A program made the position numbers and the translations under genes. Below are positions 33,391-45,680 of a stretch of 64,000 nucleotides of DNA, one piece after another. The number at the start of each line of letters is the position of its first letter. Position 1 is the stretch's first letter. Source of the DNA: Rapana venosa (lineage: Eukaryota > Mollusca > Gastropoda > Neogastropoda > Muricidae); NCBI GenBank assembly GCA_028751875.1, contig CM054141.1, positions 74,753,261-74,817,260 on the forward strand. The letters are read 5' to 3'. The notes below the pieces were generated by a model, which searched no databases, was not told the origin of the DNA, and was given only the letters and a program-made list of their open reading frames with translations.

Positions 33391-36230
33391 CTTCTTCCTT
33401 TTTTGTCATGTTTCTCACGCAGTGAAGTTGACATTGATTGCCTTCTCCATCTCTCTCTGTTTTGAGCTTCCTCTTATTTAGCCTCTTCCTCTAAGATCAT
33501 CTGCAATAAGGCAGCCCAGTTTTGCTAGGTCTTTCCTTTGGTCCCCTCCATCCACTACGAAGTTCCATTGCTCTTTTTATGATGTGGTGGTCTGCTTTCT
33601 GTTGAAACGTGGCCCAAACCAGCGCAGTCTATTGTACTAGCTCAGACTTCAGATCATCAACTTTGCACAATCTCCATAGTTCTTCATTCATATCCAGTCT
33701 TCCCATTTGATCTTTGTCATGTAGCGTAGCATTTTGTTTTCACAGCCCATCAACAAACGTTCGACGGTTTTTGTGAAAACCCATGTCCTCTGAACCATAC
33801 AGGAGAACAGGTCTGATGCGGCTTAATAGCAGACAGTGTCTCTCCAGTGGATTTTCTGATTCCAGAGCAGACTTGCCCAAATTCTTTCCATTTCTTATTT
33901 CTTCCAACACATCGCATCCTGGTTCTGGACAAGCAAACTCAGATTTGGCTTCGCAGACTCATCATCTCTCCCAGGTAGCATAATTCGTCTACACTTCTAT
34001 CTTCTTTGTTCAAAATTCTCGCTCATCCTCCTTTCATGCACGGTATTGTCTTCACCCATCTTATTCTTCATACAACTCTGGGGCAGACAAATACTCGTCC
34101 TCCTTCTTCAGACTTTTTGAGCTTTGAGTCACTTTTTGTGACACCAATATTGACATTTGGAGCATTTGATCGCAATTGTTCCCTACACCTTTGTTGGCAG
34201 ACACCACACGGGTTTTGCCTTAGGCTCTCTAGGTGTTCTGCAGTCCTTTTCCACTGTCATTAGCTTTGGTCTTTTGTCAACAGTTACCTTCGTTCCTACT
34301 GTTCTAATCTCTGTTTCAGGTTGCAAATCTTTGAGTAGCGTCATCCACTGTTACTAACTACCAGTACTAAGTCATCATGCATACGGAAGTTCCCAGAATC
34401 TCTCTGGCCTCTCCACTTCCTTGGATATTTCATACATCATAGAGGATAAAGAGCAAGGCTCAATGGGAATCCCTTGTGCACTCCCTACATTTATTCTCAA
34501 AGCTTTCTGACGTCCCAATTATAGTTTTTCACTTTGATCTGGAGTTCTTGTACAAAAGTTCATAACCATTGAGATGTTTGCTCGCTGTACACCTTGTTTC
34601 CTCAAGAGCCCATTGGATTGCCTTTTCAGGGTACTCTATCAAAAGCTTTTTTACAGGTCAACAAAGATGTGCGTCAAGCTCTTTTCTTCTCCGTTATACT
34701 TTCCAGCAGTTGATTCGACAATAAATATTGCATCTATGGTTGATTTTGCCAGCCTGGAATCCCAAACTTTTTTCATCAATATGCACAGGCCTTCAGTCTT
34801 CTTCCAATACTTTTCCCAGAGCTTCATACCATGCTCCAGAAGCCGATTCCCCTCTGTATTTTCCACCCACTAGTATGCATCTCCTTTACCTTGAAAATGG
34901 GAACAGTAATACGTAATACTGTCTCCCTTTTCTTCAGGCATTTGTTCTTGGTCCGCTGTATCACTGACATATTTTCGAAGTTGTTTTACTCTTTCCTCTC
35001 CGCTGCTTGTATCATTTCTGTCACCACTCCTGATGGCCACCTGGCTTTTTTTATCTTTTTCATAGTTCGAATTGCTCTTGTCTGATTTCATCTTCCAGTC
35101 ACTCATGTACAGGTACTTCAACTTTCTCCAATTCCTCGATTTGCATGGGATCTCAAATATTTAGCAGATCATGAAAAGTAATCCTGCCAACTCTGCGAAT
35201 AATATGCTTCTCAGTCATGATATTTCCAGACTCATTTGTACAATATTGCTACATTGATGTCCTTTCGTTCTTTCCTCATCTGCCATCAATTCGTAAACAG
35301 CTTATGCTGACCGGTCAGTTGTACAAGTCCAACACACCATTCATTCCACGCTTTTTCTTTCGCTTGACTACACTTTTTTGCTTCTTTGATTTGCTCCTGT
35401 ATATCTCTCTGTCCTCAAGACATCTTTGTTTGCTGCCACTTCCTAAATGCTTTCTTCTCCTTGGAGTGGCGTCTTCACTGCATGCAACACCCCCATTGTC
35501 TCTCTGTCGATGTCTTCTCCTTTGGTCTCTCCACACGTTTCTTTTGCTGTTTCCATGAGGATTTCTTCCAATTGGTTCCAGTCTTGGTCTTGTCCGAAAG
35601 CCCTTTTTCTCCTCACTTGTTGCTCATGTTACAAGGCTATGTTCTTGTCTCTTTGAGCCGCAAAATTTTCATATCTTCTCAATTGCTTTTTTTCCTTGGT
35701 CTCATCAAATCATTATTTGAAAATCTGCGCACAACATTCTGTGCTGTGAGAAGGCAATTCTTCCCCTGGAATAACTGTAAGTTAGTCGCCATGCTGCATC
35801 TCCCTTGAAGAGAATGAAGTCAATCTGAGTTTCCGCTCACCAACTTGAAGGTGATATATCTCTTGTTTTTTCTTGAAGAATGATTTCAAGATTGGTAAGC
35901 TAATCTGTTGCATAGCTGAAGAATTGTTTCATCCTTCTTGATTGTCGATCTCCAAAGTTGTTACCTGTCCATAAACATCTTACATATCCAGTTCTGTCCT
36001 TGCAACTGTCCATCAAATCTCCTGCTACAAACACAAGTCTTTTTTCTCTGGTATTTCAGCCAGTTTCTCGCCAAGTTTTTTCCCAGAATCAGCTTTCCCT
36101 CTTCTTCTGGTCCACTCCCCTGCGCGCATAAGCAGGAGATCAAGGCAGATCTATGTTCCCACAAACTAGCGTTCATGTTCATTGACTAGCTGCTCCATCT
36201 TTCTATTTCACAACAACATTTTTCAAGCAG
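33391..36230 (-). mobile_element. LINE remnant with reverse transcriptase and Cys/His-rich C-terminal domain
   Basis: This is a long non-LTR element, heavily indel-ridden. Minus-strand landmarks in order: a worn endonuclease/linker part (above 35200); KGKGDAY near 34880; RLLEHGMKLWEKYWKKTEG and STIDAIFIV (34840-34720). Then IFVDL with a KAFDRVP-type motif A near 34660, QWALRKQGVQRANISMVM-like text, VGSAQGIPI-type motif B near 34490, and HDDLVLVV (active site, YADD reduced to HDD) near 34375. PCGVCQQRCRGNSIKCSKCQ with YWCHKKCSK follows (about 34215-34140), a zinc-binding domain typical of one metazoan LINE group. LVYGSED-type and LRWFGHV-type C-terminal motifs end it. It cannot be active. Confidence 0.75.
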
Positions 36231-36299
36231 TTTTCATGGAAAGTAGGCCGACATCCGTTGTTTGTTTCTTTTTCCTCCACGCCCCAAAGTATATGTGTA

Positions 36300-36313
36300 T
36301 GTGTGTATAATAT

Positions 36314-36348
<35 letters not shown>

Positions 36349-36375
36349 GGCTATATATATAAATATATCTATATA
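36300..36375. repeat. (CA)n/(TA)n microsatellite
   Basis: GTGTGTATAATATACACACA followed by TA repeats. It separates two LINE remnants. Confidence 0.9.
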
Positions 36376-38158
36376 TAGAGAGAGATTTTTGGTATAGCTT
36401 TTTAATGTAGTATAAAGACCTTTTTGATGTGTTTTGTTTCATAGTAACATTCATCCACATGCATAAAGTCATCTGCATATTGTACTGACAACATTTTGAG
36501 ACAAGTGTTTAGGAAGATCATGTAACAGGATATTAAATAGAACAGGTGCTATAAGGGAGCCTTGTGGTAAGCCCATATCAAGATATGTAGGATCTAAATA
36601 GTTATTTGCGACCTTTACTTGAATGGATCTATTGCTAAGAAAGCTCTTTATATAATGAAAAATGTTACCGGAAAGGCCAATTGTCTTTGAGTTACTTAAT
36701 AACTTTGCATGCCAAACTTGATCATAGGCTTTATTTATATATCAAAGAATATTGCACGGACATTTTTTCAGCGTGCAAATTGTTGTTTTGTGCGTGTTGT
36801 AAGTTTAACTAAATTGTCAATTGTCATCTGAAAGCCTGCTTGGTTGCTTGCTTTAATGTTATTAAGTGTTTAATCATATCATTGGAAATCGCAACAGCTC
36901 CAACAGATGTTTTCTTATTAGGAAGTGACAGAATTGCATCTCTCACTTCCTGAAGTGTAATTGGAGCATTGATATAAAGAGTGGTAACAGGAACTGGGTC
37001 TACGTATTCATTTTTGACTTCTTCTTCACTTCTGAATGTTCTGTGTTTAGCTGATAGACCCTCCTTACGCATGGTATTTAAAACATTGTGGCAAACACAG
37101 CCTTTTCTGCACTAGACGGAAACTGTTTGTTTTCTAGAATAACTGGACATGTTGGTAGGTTTATACCTTTTGTCATTTCATTAAAAAAATTTCCATACTT
37201 TCTGAAAGTCTTTATGATTTGAAATTTCACATCTACAATCAGAGGACCAATATTGTTTATTAGTTTGTGCTATGACCATGTTACATAAAAAGTCATTAGT
37301 TTTTGGCCTTTTTACTGCTAATCATGGTTACTAGGTAATTTGTTTTTAAGAAAAGCTTTATGCATTAAATGTTTTTTTATATACAGCTTCTTTGCAAGCT
37401 TGTGTCCACCATACATTTCATGAATGTTTGTTATATTTTGCAGTGTGACATATAGGAATAGAAGTATTGGCACCTTGTAGTATTATATTTATGTCAGAAT
37501 ATCTTTGATCTATGTTATGAATGTTTATACACTCTGTATTGTAAGAAGCAAGAATACGTTTTAAGTTTTCCCAGTCAGCACACTTATAGTTATATTTTGG
37601 AACTTTGTTCTTTGTGATATTTGGTTGAAGTAATTGGTTATTGAAGGTTATAATGATAGGTAAATGATCACTGCCCAGAGTATCTTTATAGTTTATGTGA
37701 GACCAATTGCATTCGGGGACAAGTGTTGATGATACTAAAGTCAGATCTATTGCTGACGCTCTGTGACTTGAGTCATCAGGAATTCTAGTGACGCTGCAGT
37801 CATTGAATAAACACAGCCAAGAATCAACAACATTTTCTACAAACCTGTTCCTGGTAACTGAAATGCAACCTTTATCCCAGAATGGTGCATGTGCATTGAA
37901 ATCTCCACCAATTAGCCATTTTTCGTTATCTTGGAAATTATGGATCCAATCTGTATTAAGATGGTTAGGCCCTTTTGGTAAATACAAAGAAACGATATTT
38001 AGGATTAACTGGTTATTAAACTTGACATGTACTGCACATGAATGTAGATCTGGGATGATACCAGGTATTGGTGGAGATTTCACACTGTACTCTATTCCTT
38101 CTTTAATGCAAATAGCTGCACTGATCTTTGTTAGTTCTTCTACTTTCTGATGTATCAT
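36376..38158 (-). mobile_element. LINE remnant with apurinic-type endonuclease and reverse transcriptase
   Basis: The endonuclease half is open for about 250 codons (38158-37418): ISAAICIKEGIEYSVKSPP, WLIGGDFNAHAPFWDKGC (the Gly-Asp-Phe-Asn catalytic strand), IDLTLVSSTLV and LGSDHLPIIITF (Ser-Asp-His). A linker then reads PITLQEVRDAILSLPNKK near 36960. The RT follows in broken frames: FDI-stop-IKAYDQVWHAKLL (36760-36700), GLPQGSLIAPVLFNILLHDL (36570-36510) and QYADDFMHV (36485-36460), so the YADD box is intact. A jockey/I-type element of gastropod style is likely. Part of the middle is missing. Confidence 0.85.
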
Positions 38159-38814
38159 CATCATCATCAATGCCTTTGTGCCTTATTGGCACGTAGGGCA
38201 GCAACAAATGTTCTCCACTCCTGTCTGTCCTGGGCCAGCTTCCGAATGGTTCCCCAGGTTTGTTGGAAGGTCTTCAGCTCTGCTTCGACAGTCCGACACC
38301 AAGTGTTCTTGGGTCGTCCTCGTTTGCGTTTTCCCTCTGGTGTCCAGTGGAGCTGTTCGGGCGATGTTTCCCTGTTCCCGACGGCAGATATGCCCTATCC
38401 ATCCCCATCGCCTATGCAATGATGATGTTGTCCATGCTTTCTTGGTTGCAACGGCAAAAAGTTCTTGGTTGGAGTTGGTCTCAGGCCAGAAGATGCGCAA
38501 GATTCTTCTGAGATTCTTTCGTGTGGAATGTGGATAGTTTGTCGAGGTCACTCTCAGTCATCCTCCAGCACTCCGAGCCGTACAAAAGGGTGGAAAGTAC
38601 ACAGCTCTGGTATAGTCTTAGTTTGGTTCTGGTGCTGTACTGGACATTTCCACACATTGTTCAGATTTCTATAAGCATTTCTTGCTTTGCTAATCAGGTT
38701 CTTGATGTCGCTGCCTGCTCGCCGTCAGCCTCAGTCTCCCCAGGTAACTAACCTTTTAGTTGTTTGGGAAATTTCTCCATCACTGTGACCGGTGAGGGGG
38801 TTTGAAAGTTCGTG
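38159..38814 (-). mobile_element. LINE remnant, C-terminal end with (ATG)n tail
   Basis: Minus-strand text: LLYGSECWRMTESDLDKLST near 38580, then FHTK and KNLRRILRIFWP, RRWGWIGHICRREQGNIART, and after a frame shift a KTQTRTTQEHLVSDCRSRAE / QTWGTI...LAQDRQEWRTF-type end. This is the conserved C-terminus of a widespread RT lineage whose mRNA ends in a short trinucleotide tail. The tail here is CATCATCATCATCATC at 38155-38168, i.e. (ATG)n on the element strand, and it abuts the endonuclease of the next LINE. The 5' side is cut by the N gap. Confidence 0.8.
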
Positions 38815-39314
38815 NNNNNNNNNNNNNNNNNNNNNNNNNNNNNNNNNNNNNNNNNNNNNNNNNNNNNNNNNNNNNNNNNNNNNNNNNNNNNNNNNNNNNN
38901 NNNNNNNNNNNNNNNNNNNNNNNNNNNNNNNNNNNNNNNNNNNNNNNNNNNNNNNNNNNNNNNNNNNNNNNNNNNNNNNNNNNNNNNNNNNNNNNNNNNN
39001 NNNNNNNNNNNNNNNNNNNNNNNNNNNNNNNNNNNNNNNNNNNNNNNNNNNNNNNNNNNNNNNNNNNNNNNNNNNNNNNNNNNNNNNNNNNNNNNNNNNN
39101 NNNNNNNNNNNNNNNNNNNNNNNNNNNNNNNNNNNNNNNNNNNNNNNNNNNNNNNNNNNNNNNNNNNNNNNNNNNNNNNNNNNNNNNNNNNNNNNNNNNN
39201 NNNNNNNNNNNNNNNNNNNNNNNNNNNNNNNNNNNNNNNNNNNNNNNNNNNNNNNNNNNNNNNNNNNNNNNNNNNNNNNNNNNNNNNNNNNNNNNNNNNN
39301 NNNNNNNNNNNNNN
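38815..39314. other. Assembly gap, 500 N
   Basis: Exactly 500 N between two LINE remnants. Confidence 0.98.
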
Positions 39315-39546
39315 ACTTCTATTATCCATAAGCGAAGGTTTTAATAATAATAATAATAATACATGGAATTTATAACAGCGCTAAATCTTGCAAAAAAACA
39401 AATCAAAGCGCTCTCATTCATCCTATTCTTTCACATGCAGCCAGTTACGATTAATAGATTTTTACAAATTCAAATGTAAACACACACACGCGCACAATTA
39501 ACAGTTTTTTACAAATACAAATGTAAACACACACGCGCGCGCGCCG

Positions 39547-39594
<48 letters not shown>

Positions 39595-42260
39595 TTGTAC
39601 ACTCGGGCAGGCTAATGGGGGGGGGGGGGGGGGGGGGAGTTGGTTATTGAGGGCAGGGACAGAGATGAGATGAAACAAGAGGAGAGAATCTTAGGTTTGA
39701 AATAAATGCGTCTTTAGGCTGGATTTAAAAGCATCATAAGTAGGCTTTTGACGAAGGGAGAGAGGGAGGTCGTTCCAGATCACTGGACCAGAAACAGAGA
39801 AAGAGCGACGGCCAACAGTGGACTGGTTGAATCTAGGTATTCTTAAGCACAAGGTATCTGCAGCAGAGCGGAGGGAAGAGAAGGAGTGTACAAATGAAGA
39901 CATTCACAGAGGTAGGAAGGTGCCGTTTTGTGGAGACTTTTGTAACAGAGGGTACAGATCTTATAGTTTATCCTCTGTGGCACAGGCAGCCAGTGGAGAG
40001 ATCGCAAGAGAGGAGTAATGTGCTCAGATTTTTTCTTTCTGAGGACTAGTCGAGCTGCAGAGTTTTGTATACGTTGAAGAGGGTGGATAGATGATGCTGG
40101 CAGACCAGCCAGAAGGGAATTGCAATAGTCCAGACGTGAGAGAATGAGAGATGTGACTAGTTTGGATGTTGCATCAGTGGACAGATACTTTCGAACTGCA
40201 CTAATGCGCCGTAATTGATAGTAGCACGACTGGCAGGTTTGGGTGATGAATTTTTGCATGGAGAGCGTGTTATCGATAGCTACCCCTAGATATTTCACTA
40301 CAGTGGATAGAGGGACAGACGTATTGCCGAATTCTATTGAAGCTGTTGTTATGGAAGAGAGTTTGTGTTTGGTCCCTATAAGCATGGCTTCGGTTTTATC
40401 TGCATTTAGTTGTAACTTGTTCTCTATCATCCAGTTTTGGATATCTTGAAGGCAGCAGGACATATTTGTCAAGAGGGAAGGCAGGTTTTCGGGAGTTTCA
40501 CTGCTAAAGAAATTCTGAAGAGTTTCGTTCTGCATAAAAATGATGGGCTGATTTTGATGGAACGGTTTTTTATTATATGTGAAAAGTGGGGAAGTGTAGA
40601 GAGTGAAAAGACGGGAGGCGGGCCAAGAACTGACACCCTTGTGGGACTTCCACATATTCCAGTTTGGTTTGGCAGGTGCTGATGGAATCCTTTATTTACT
40701 GTAACTGAGTGGAATTCGGTCCTGTAAGGTTATGAACTGAACACAGTGAGGGCTTGTGTCCCCCTTTTATTAAGTAAAATACCAAAAAAAACGTGTTTTT
40801 CTGGAGACGGTAGAGAAGAAAGAATTGAGTGGTCTTAAATAGTGGGTCAAAGGGCTTCCGACAAGTCGAGGAGAGTGAGAAAAATGGATATTTTTTCCCC
40901 TGATTCAGAACGTGGCCAAACGCCGTGTTATGAAGAAGGTGTGGACCTAGGGAGGGTCATCGTGGTGCGTGTGTTGGCACGATTTAAAAAAGGGCAAGAC
41001 TGACAAGGGGGAAGGAAGATTGAAAGGGAATGAGAGATGGCTAATGAGGATTTGTATTCAGCAACAACCTTTTTTTTTCAAGACTTTTAGGAAAAAAGGA
41101 AGGATTATAAACAGGCGACAGGCCTGTAATATCACTTCAGAAAGTTAGGTTTCGAGGTCGAGGCATTTTGAGATAGAGGTTACTAAAGCAGTATTTTGAG
41201 AGCTCTTGGAAAAAATTCCTGAAAGAGAGAATGAGTTTAACTATTTTCCGTGGATGAGTTTGGTTTATGAGCATGTAGGAAAATGCCAACTGAGTGAGAA
41301 GAGAACATGTTAAACAGGAACACGATCCATGTATTTAAATTAGTCCAATTTCCTTTCTTTCAGAATTGGTCCGTAATTTCCTGTCTCACCTTGTTGGATG
41401 ACAAGAAAAGGAGGAAGAGGAGTGCCCAGTGAAATAGGTGATCAGGAGGCGCAGGTTGGAAAGAAGTCCTGATCCAGTCCCTGGAAGCGATGGGTTGCCA
41501 GCTTTTCTCAGTAGAAGAATGAAGAAAATATAGCAGGAAGGTTCAGAGGGGGCTTGTGAACAGTAGGCATTGGGGGCCTTGTTCCTCTTTTTGCAGATCC
41601 AGAGAGGAGGGTGGTTTTGAGGTGAGGGAAAAGGAAGATTTCATGGACGTAGCATTCAAAGAAAACTTGAGGCAGTGTAATACTTTTATCTTTTTGCTGA
41701 ATGGATTAAGGTTTTTCTTTGATAGATTTCCCCTTTTTCGAGAGAAGCTGTTAATTTATTTATTTTTTTCTTTCAAGTTTTTTTTTGTTTTTTTTTCGCC
41801 ATATGTCGCTCTAGTTAGTCGGCGTTTTTATAGCCGTTTTTGCGGACCATGAAATATCATGGGTGTACCATTGGGGCCGCAGGGCCTATTCCAGGCAGAA
41901 ATAGGTCGGTGGGGTAGGAGGGGGCGGCGCATGCTCATCGAGCAGAGTTGGGCCTAGGAACATGTTGTAGTGGGTTAGACGGGTCATGTGGTCCATGGAA
42001 TTAAGTGATAAGGCGTACAGCAGCTTGGTAAGAAACGAGAGAAAGTTGAAATATCTTATTGGCCGTGGAAGATTGCGAGGGGGAACGCAATAGCACTTTT
42101 TTCTTATTTTGATAGGCCCTTTGCCAAACGTTGGATAAAAGAATAAGAATGGCAAGAATGATCAGAACGCACGGATTTTTGGGAGTTCGTGTGTGGGAGA
42201 GGGGGGGGGGGGGGGGGGGGGGGGTTGGGGGGGGGGGGGGGGGGGGTGGGGGGGACGAGT
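39315..42260 (-). mobile_element. CR1/jockey-type LINE, from endonuclease-RT linker to intact 3' tail
   Basis: Minus-strand order: LTHYNMFLGPTLLDEHAPPP and a PQWYTHDI-type linker (42000-41850), SNKVRQEITDQF (near 41370), FPRALKILL (41200), and a worn NYRPVSNLPFLSKVLEK-type block (41130-41060). Then FLTLLDLSEALFD motif A (40890-40850) and degraded motif B and active site (YADD lost). An uninterrupted thumb region of about 270 codons follows: LQDIQNWMIENKLQLNADKT, VKYLGVAID, LDYCNSLLAGLPASSIHPLQ, RIQNSAARLVL, LLRSLHWLPVPQRINYKICT. One frame shift leads to the end WNDLPLSLRQKPTYDAFKSS. The 3' UTR carries GC/CA repeats (39541-39592) and a poly(G) run (39618-39637). It ends GCGCTGTTATAAATTCCATG plus (TAT/ATT)n at 39340-39370. 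Indels are dense above 40650 and rare below. Confidence 0.85.
42203..42255. repeat. G-rich tract inside the LINE
   Basis: About 50 bases of G with three T interruptions. It interrupts the presumed endonuclease portion of the LINE. Probably a low-quality or expanded homopolymer. Confidence 0.85.
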
Positions 42261-42263
42261 GAG

Positions 42264-42645
42264 GATACAGACGTGACGGGGGAGATCGTGATCGCATATA
42301 ATACCCAGAGCAAAAAAATGATGAGGAGTCATGATCTGAGGTTTTTTTGGTAAACAACGCAGGAATGTGCAAAAAAATTGAATGCCCTGCCCAGTGTGTA
42401 ACTTTTATCAATGGCAGAATGCAGGAAAAATAACCAATTTCTTTGCAGTAAAAAAAAATAATTCAAAATTAATATATATTTTAATAATTGGTTTTTTTGT
42501 TGATGTGTAGTGACTAATTGAAAGTAGTAGAAAACTCTACCCTTGACAGGAAATTAGGGGACAAACGATGTAACCGGGTACCTCAAGGGTGATCAGGTTA
42601 AAGTCTGTTCTGTATCTGTAATTTAATAGCGCATCCTCCTTTAAA
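42264..42645. repeat. Dispersed segment shared with 51110-51432
   Basis: GATCGTGATCGCATATAATA ... CAAAAAAATGATGAGGAGTC ... GGTGATCAGGTTAAAGTCTG ... GCGCATCCTCCTTTA is collinear with 51124-51432. Similarity is about 75-80%, with many length differences in A and T runs. Both copies stop at GCGCATCCTCCTTTA, suggesting a true element end. Bases 42646-43950 have no recognised exon. Confidence 0.8.
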
Positions 42646-43954
42646 GTGAAAGAAAGCCTGTTATTTCATATTTCCGTGTTTTGATACAACAGCCGATATT
42701 CTATCACATACAATGCCTATAACAAGCCATCATCACTGTTTTAATCTCCAAGTCAAGGGCCAACTTTGGGTCCCTGGCCAGATTTCTGGAGATGAAAAAC
42801 ACCGTCTTGAAACAAATCACGCCCTCTCTGTGTTGTTCCTGCCAGCCTCTGAACTCCCAATGAAACCTGCTGGGGGAAACGTGGGGCGCGCTTTTCTTCT
42901 GCCACAGCCCCATCACCTGTCCTCTTGCTGGCTGCCAGCTCTGTCCCAATCGCCGCAAACGGTTTTTTTTTGTCTGCAGCACACAAGTCTTTCTTGGAGA
43001 TGACGTTAACCAATAGGAAGTTTAGATGAGCCCAGATTCATTGCTGGGGACCGCGTTGGTCAGGGCGCTTAAACACTCAACTAAAATCCTTTCTTTTCTG
43101 TCTTGCATGACCCTCTTGGGGTAACACAACGTAATGAAACCACCGCACGCCGGCGCCGCAGAATACTGTGATAAAGAAGTGAACTGACAATGACGACTAC
43201 AGTTTCTGTGATTTTGGACCAAAAAGTGTAGGCGTTTCGCCCATCAAGAGCATTTTGGACGAAAACTCATTGGAAGTAAGCAATTTTAAATTTTTGAGAT
43301 TACAAAGAAAACGGCGAGTGTTGTATATGGGCGCAGGCACCTTGTTTTTCTGTCCAAATACCCATGCTGTCAGTATGTTTGGATTTTTTCCTGCTTCGAT
43401 TAGGGCGCACTGGCTCTGTTTTAGGGCAGGCAACCTAGGCTCACAATTGTTTGCGGCCCAAAAGTTGAAAAAAAAGAAAAACAAAAGAAGGTCAGGAAGC
43501 CTGCAAGGGCACGCCTAGTAGAAAATCAACACTAGACAACTGCAACAAGGGGGTCCATCTCCACAGGACCAACCCAGTTCCCCATTCCTCCACGTTACTG
43601 ACTGGTGCAAAACTGGTGCACAGTTGATCCCTGGTCCAGCCTCCATCCATGGGAAGCAAGCAGCAAGCAGGGGCGGAGTGCAACTGTTCAGGAGGGAAGG
43701 GCAGCAAACCACCACGCATGGAGGGCCGCCAGGCGAGGTCCAAGGTCAAGGGGTCCCTGGTGCTTCATTCTTTTTTCCTTGAACACTACTTGGCAAGGCT
43801 GGGGGAGACATGTGGTGGATCCCAGATGTCACTGACCTGTTCACAGAAAAAAACAACAACAACAGTCACCACTGACGACCACTGAACTAGCAGCAAGGAC
43901 TCCCATCACACATCACGCCAGCCAGGAAATGACAAGAGGCGGGACAGGCAAAAG

Positions 43955-44285
43955 GAGAAGCCTAGTGGTTTTCCAAGCGCTGCCTCAGGATTCTGGACGC
44001 GCTCAGGGATTGAGCCAACCACGGGAGGCTACAGTGGGTCAGGGGATTTTAAAAGGGGGGTTAAAAACGCCGCTGGAGTAAAGCAATCCAGTTGCCTGGA
44101 CCTCCACGTCCCCATCACAGTCCCGAGTTTGGATAAGACTGTAACAGCCTTGAGGACCGCATTGTGCAAACACAGGCAGAGCAATCCCTTGCATGCCATG
44201 TTTAAAAAAGGAAAAACTTGTTCCACTTTTCAGACGAAAGTAGGTGCCATTGTTGAACCAATAGGAAGGAACGGGTACCTTAAGA
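43955..44285 (+). mobile_element. SINE family 1, diverged copy with head
   Basis: A worn tRNA-like head (GCCTAGTGGTTTTCCAAGCG, GCTCAGGGATTGAGCC) is followed by a body resembling family 1 (TTTAAAAAAGGAAAAACTTG, TTCCACTTTTCAGACGAAAG, TAGGTGCCATTGTTG). It is clearly older or noisier than the other copies. Bases 44286-45600 are unassigned; T/C-rich sequence dominates 44590-44850. Confidence 0.55.
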
Positions 44286-45602
44286 AAAACAAAACAACAC
44301 TTGAACTCACAGTCATTTTTTTTTTTTAGACACCAAATTCTTCCTGGAGGTTGAAAATACAGCAACCCTTTAAAAATTAAAAATAAAAGGGTTGCATAAC
44401 CGCCAACTATTCCTCGCCCATGTGAACCTCCGAATCTCGTAGCTGAAGGAAACACACCACACACACAGAGTCCCTACTCTCCCCCTGAACACTGTCCCCC
44501 TGTGGGATGTGTAATGTCGGGGGGCCCCCTGTCCAGTCTGAACAAACAGCGATCCCCTACCTTCCTCTGCCCATTTTCTGTGCTAGCAATCGCTATAGCA
44601 ATTTTCCCTTTTTCTCTTTATTTATAATCCCTATTTTCTTTATGGTTTTCTTGTCCCCTTGTTCCCCCCTTTTTCTTCCTGTCACAGCCTCCCTCTTGTC
44701 TTATTTTCCCCTCCTCCTGTTTTTTCTTCTGATTCTCCTTTTTCCTTTTCTTCCACCACACACACACACCTACCCCTGCCTTCTTGGGTCCATTCTCTTC
44801 TCCTGCCCTTTTTCTTACCCCTGCCTTTTCTTTTTTCCAGAAAAGACGAAAAGAGACACAATTCTCTATCTTAATTTCTCTACTATCTTCCCAAACCAGA
44901 CCAAAGTTCGATTGCACTGGGCCCTGGCTTGGGTCCCCAGGCACTTAAAACACGACAGCGCGAAGCATTTGTTCGGCATTTTCATCACCTTTTTTTCCAC
45001 TCCGTACAAAGGAAACAGACAAACAAAACAGTCCCACTTGCTGAGCGGTTGGACACAGAGAAGATTCAAACCAACACTGCATGGCCCAATTTTTATGGGA
45101 CCCCCCTCAATGGGGTTTTTCTTTCTGGCTTTTTATATCACTGGCTTGCACTGACAGTAACATTTCACCTTGCCGCACATTTTTAACACAAATAAATTCA
45201 GCACACCCAATCAAAACGCTTTTTGTTTTTAGTAGCGCATCTGTGGAACATTTAACTAATGCATGAAACGTAGATTGGAAATTTCTAATTTTTCAGTCTG
45301 CCCCTATTATTTTGGGGCCAAAAAGCCAAACCTCACAAGAGAACACAAGGTATCATCTTATGATAAAGATAATCTCTGCAGCAATAAAAGCAACATTGCT
45401 TTTTAAGCTTATCCAGTGCAGTCATGTGCAAAAGAAGGGGGGGCCTGTTTGCAACCCACAGAATGACGTTCCCATTTGAAGTCCCACACTCACCACCACC
45501 TCTCTCCACATTCTGGGGATGTTTGTACCTTTTGCAACATCGGTGAGGACTTTTTTCCTGCCAATTTATACAATTTCAGACCACTTTGAACCAATGGGGT
45601 GC

Positions 45603-45680
45603 TACTGAATTACATAATAATAATAAAAAAGTAAATGTTATGGAAAATTTAATATAGCGAGCGCTGAATCTATTTACTCA
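45603..45680 (-). mobile_element. LINE 3' tail fragment
   Basis: AATAATAATAAAAAAGTAAA then ATTTAATATAGCGAGCGCTGAATC resembles the 3' terminus of the 39315 LINE. Bases 45681-48080 contain only short ORFs and no recognised exon; the sequence is rich in homopolymers. Confidence 0.5.
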
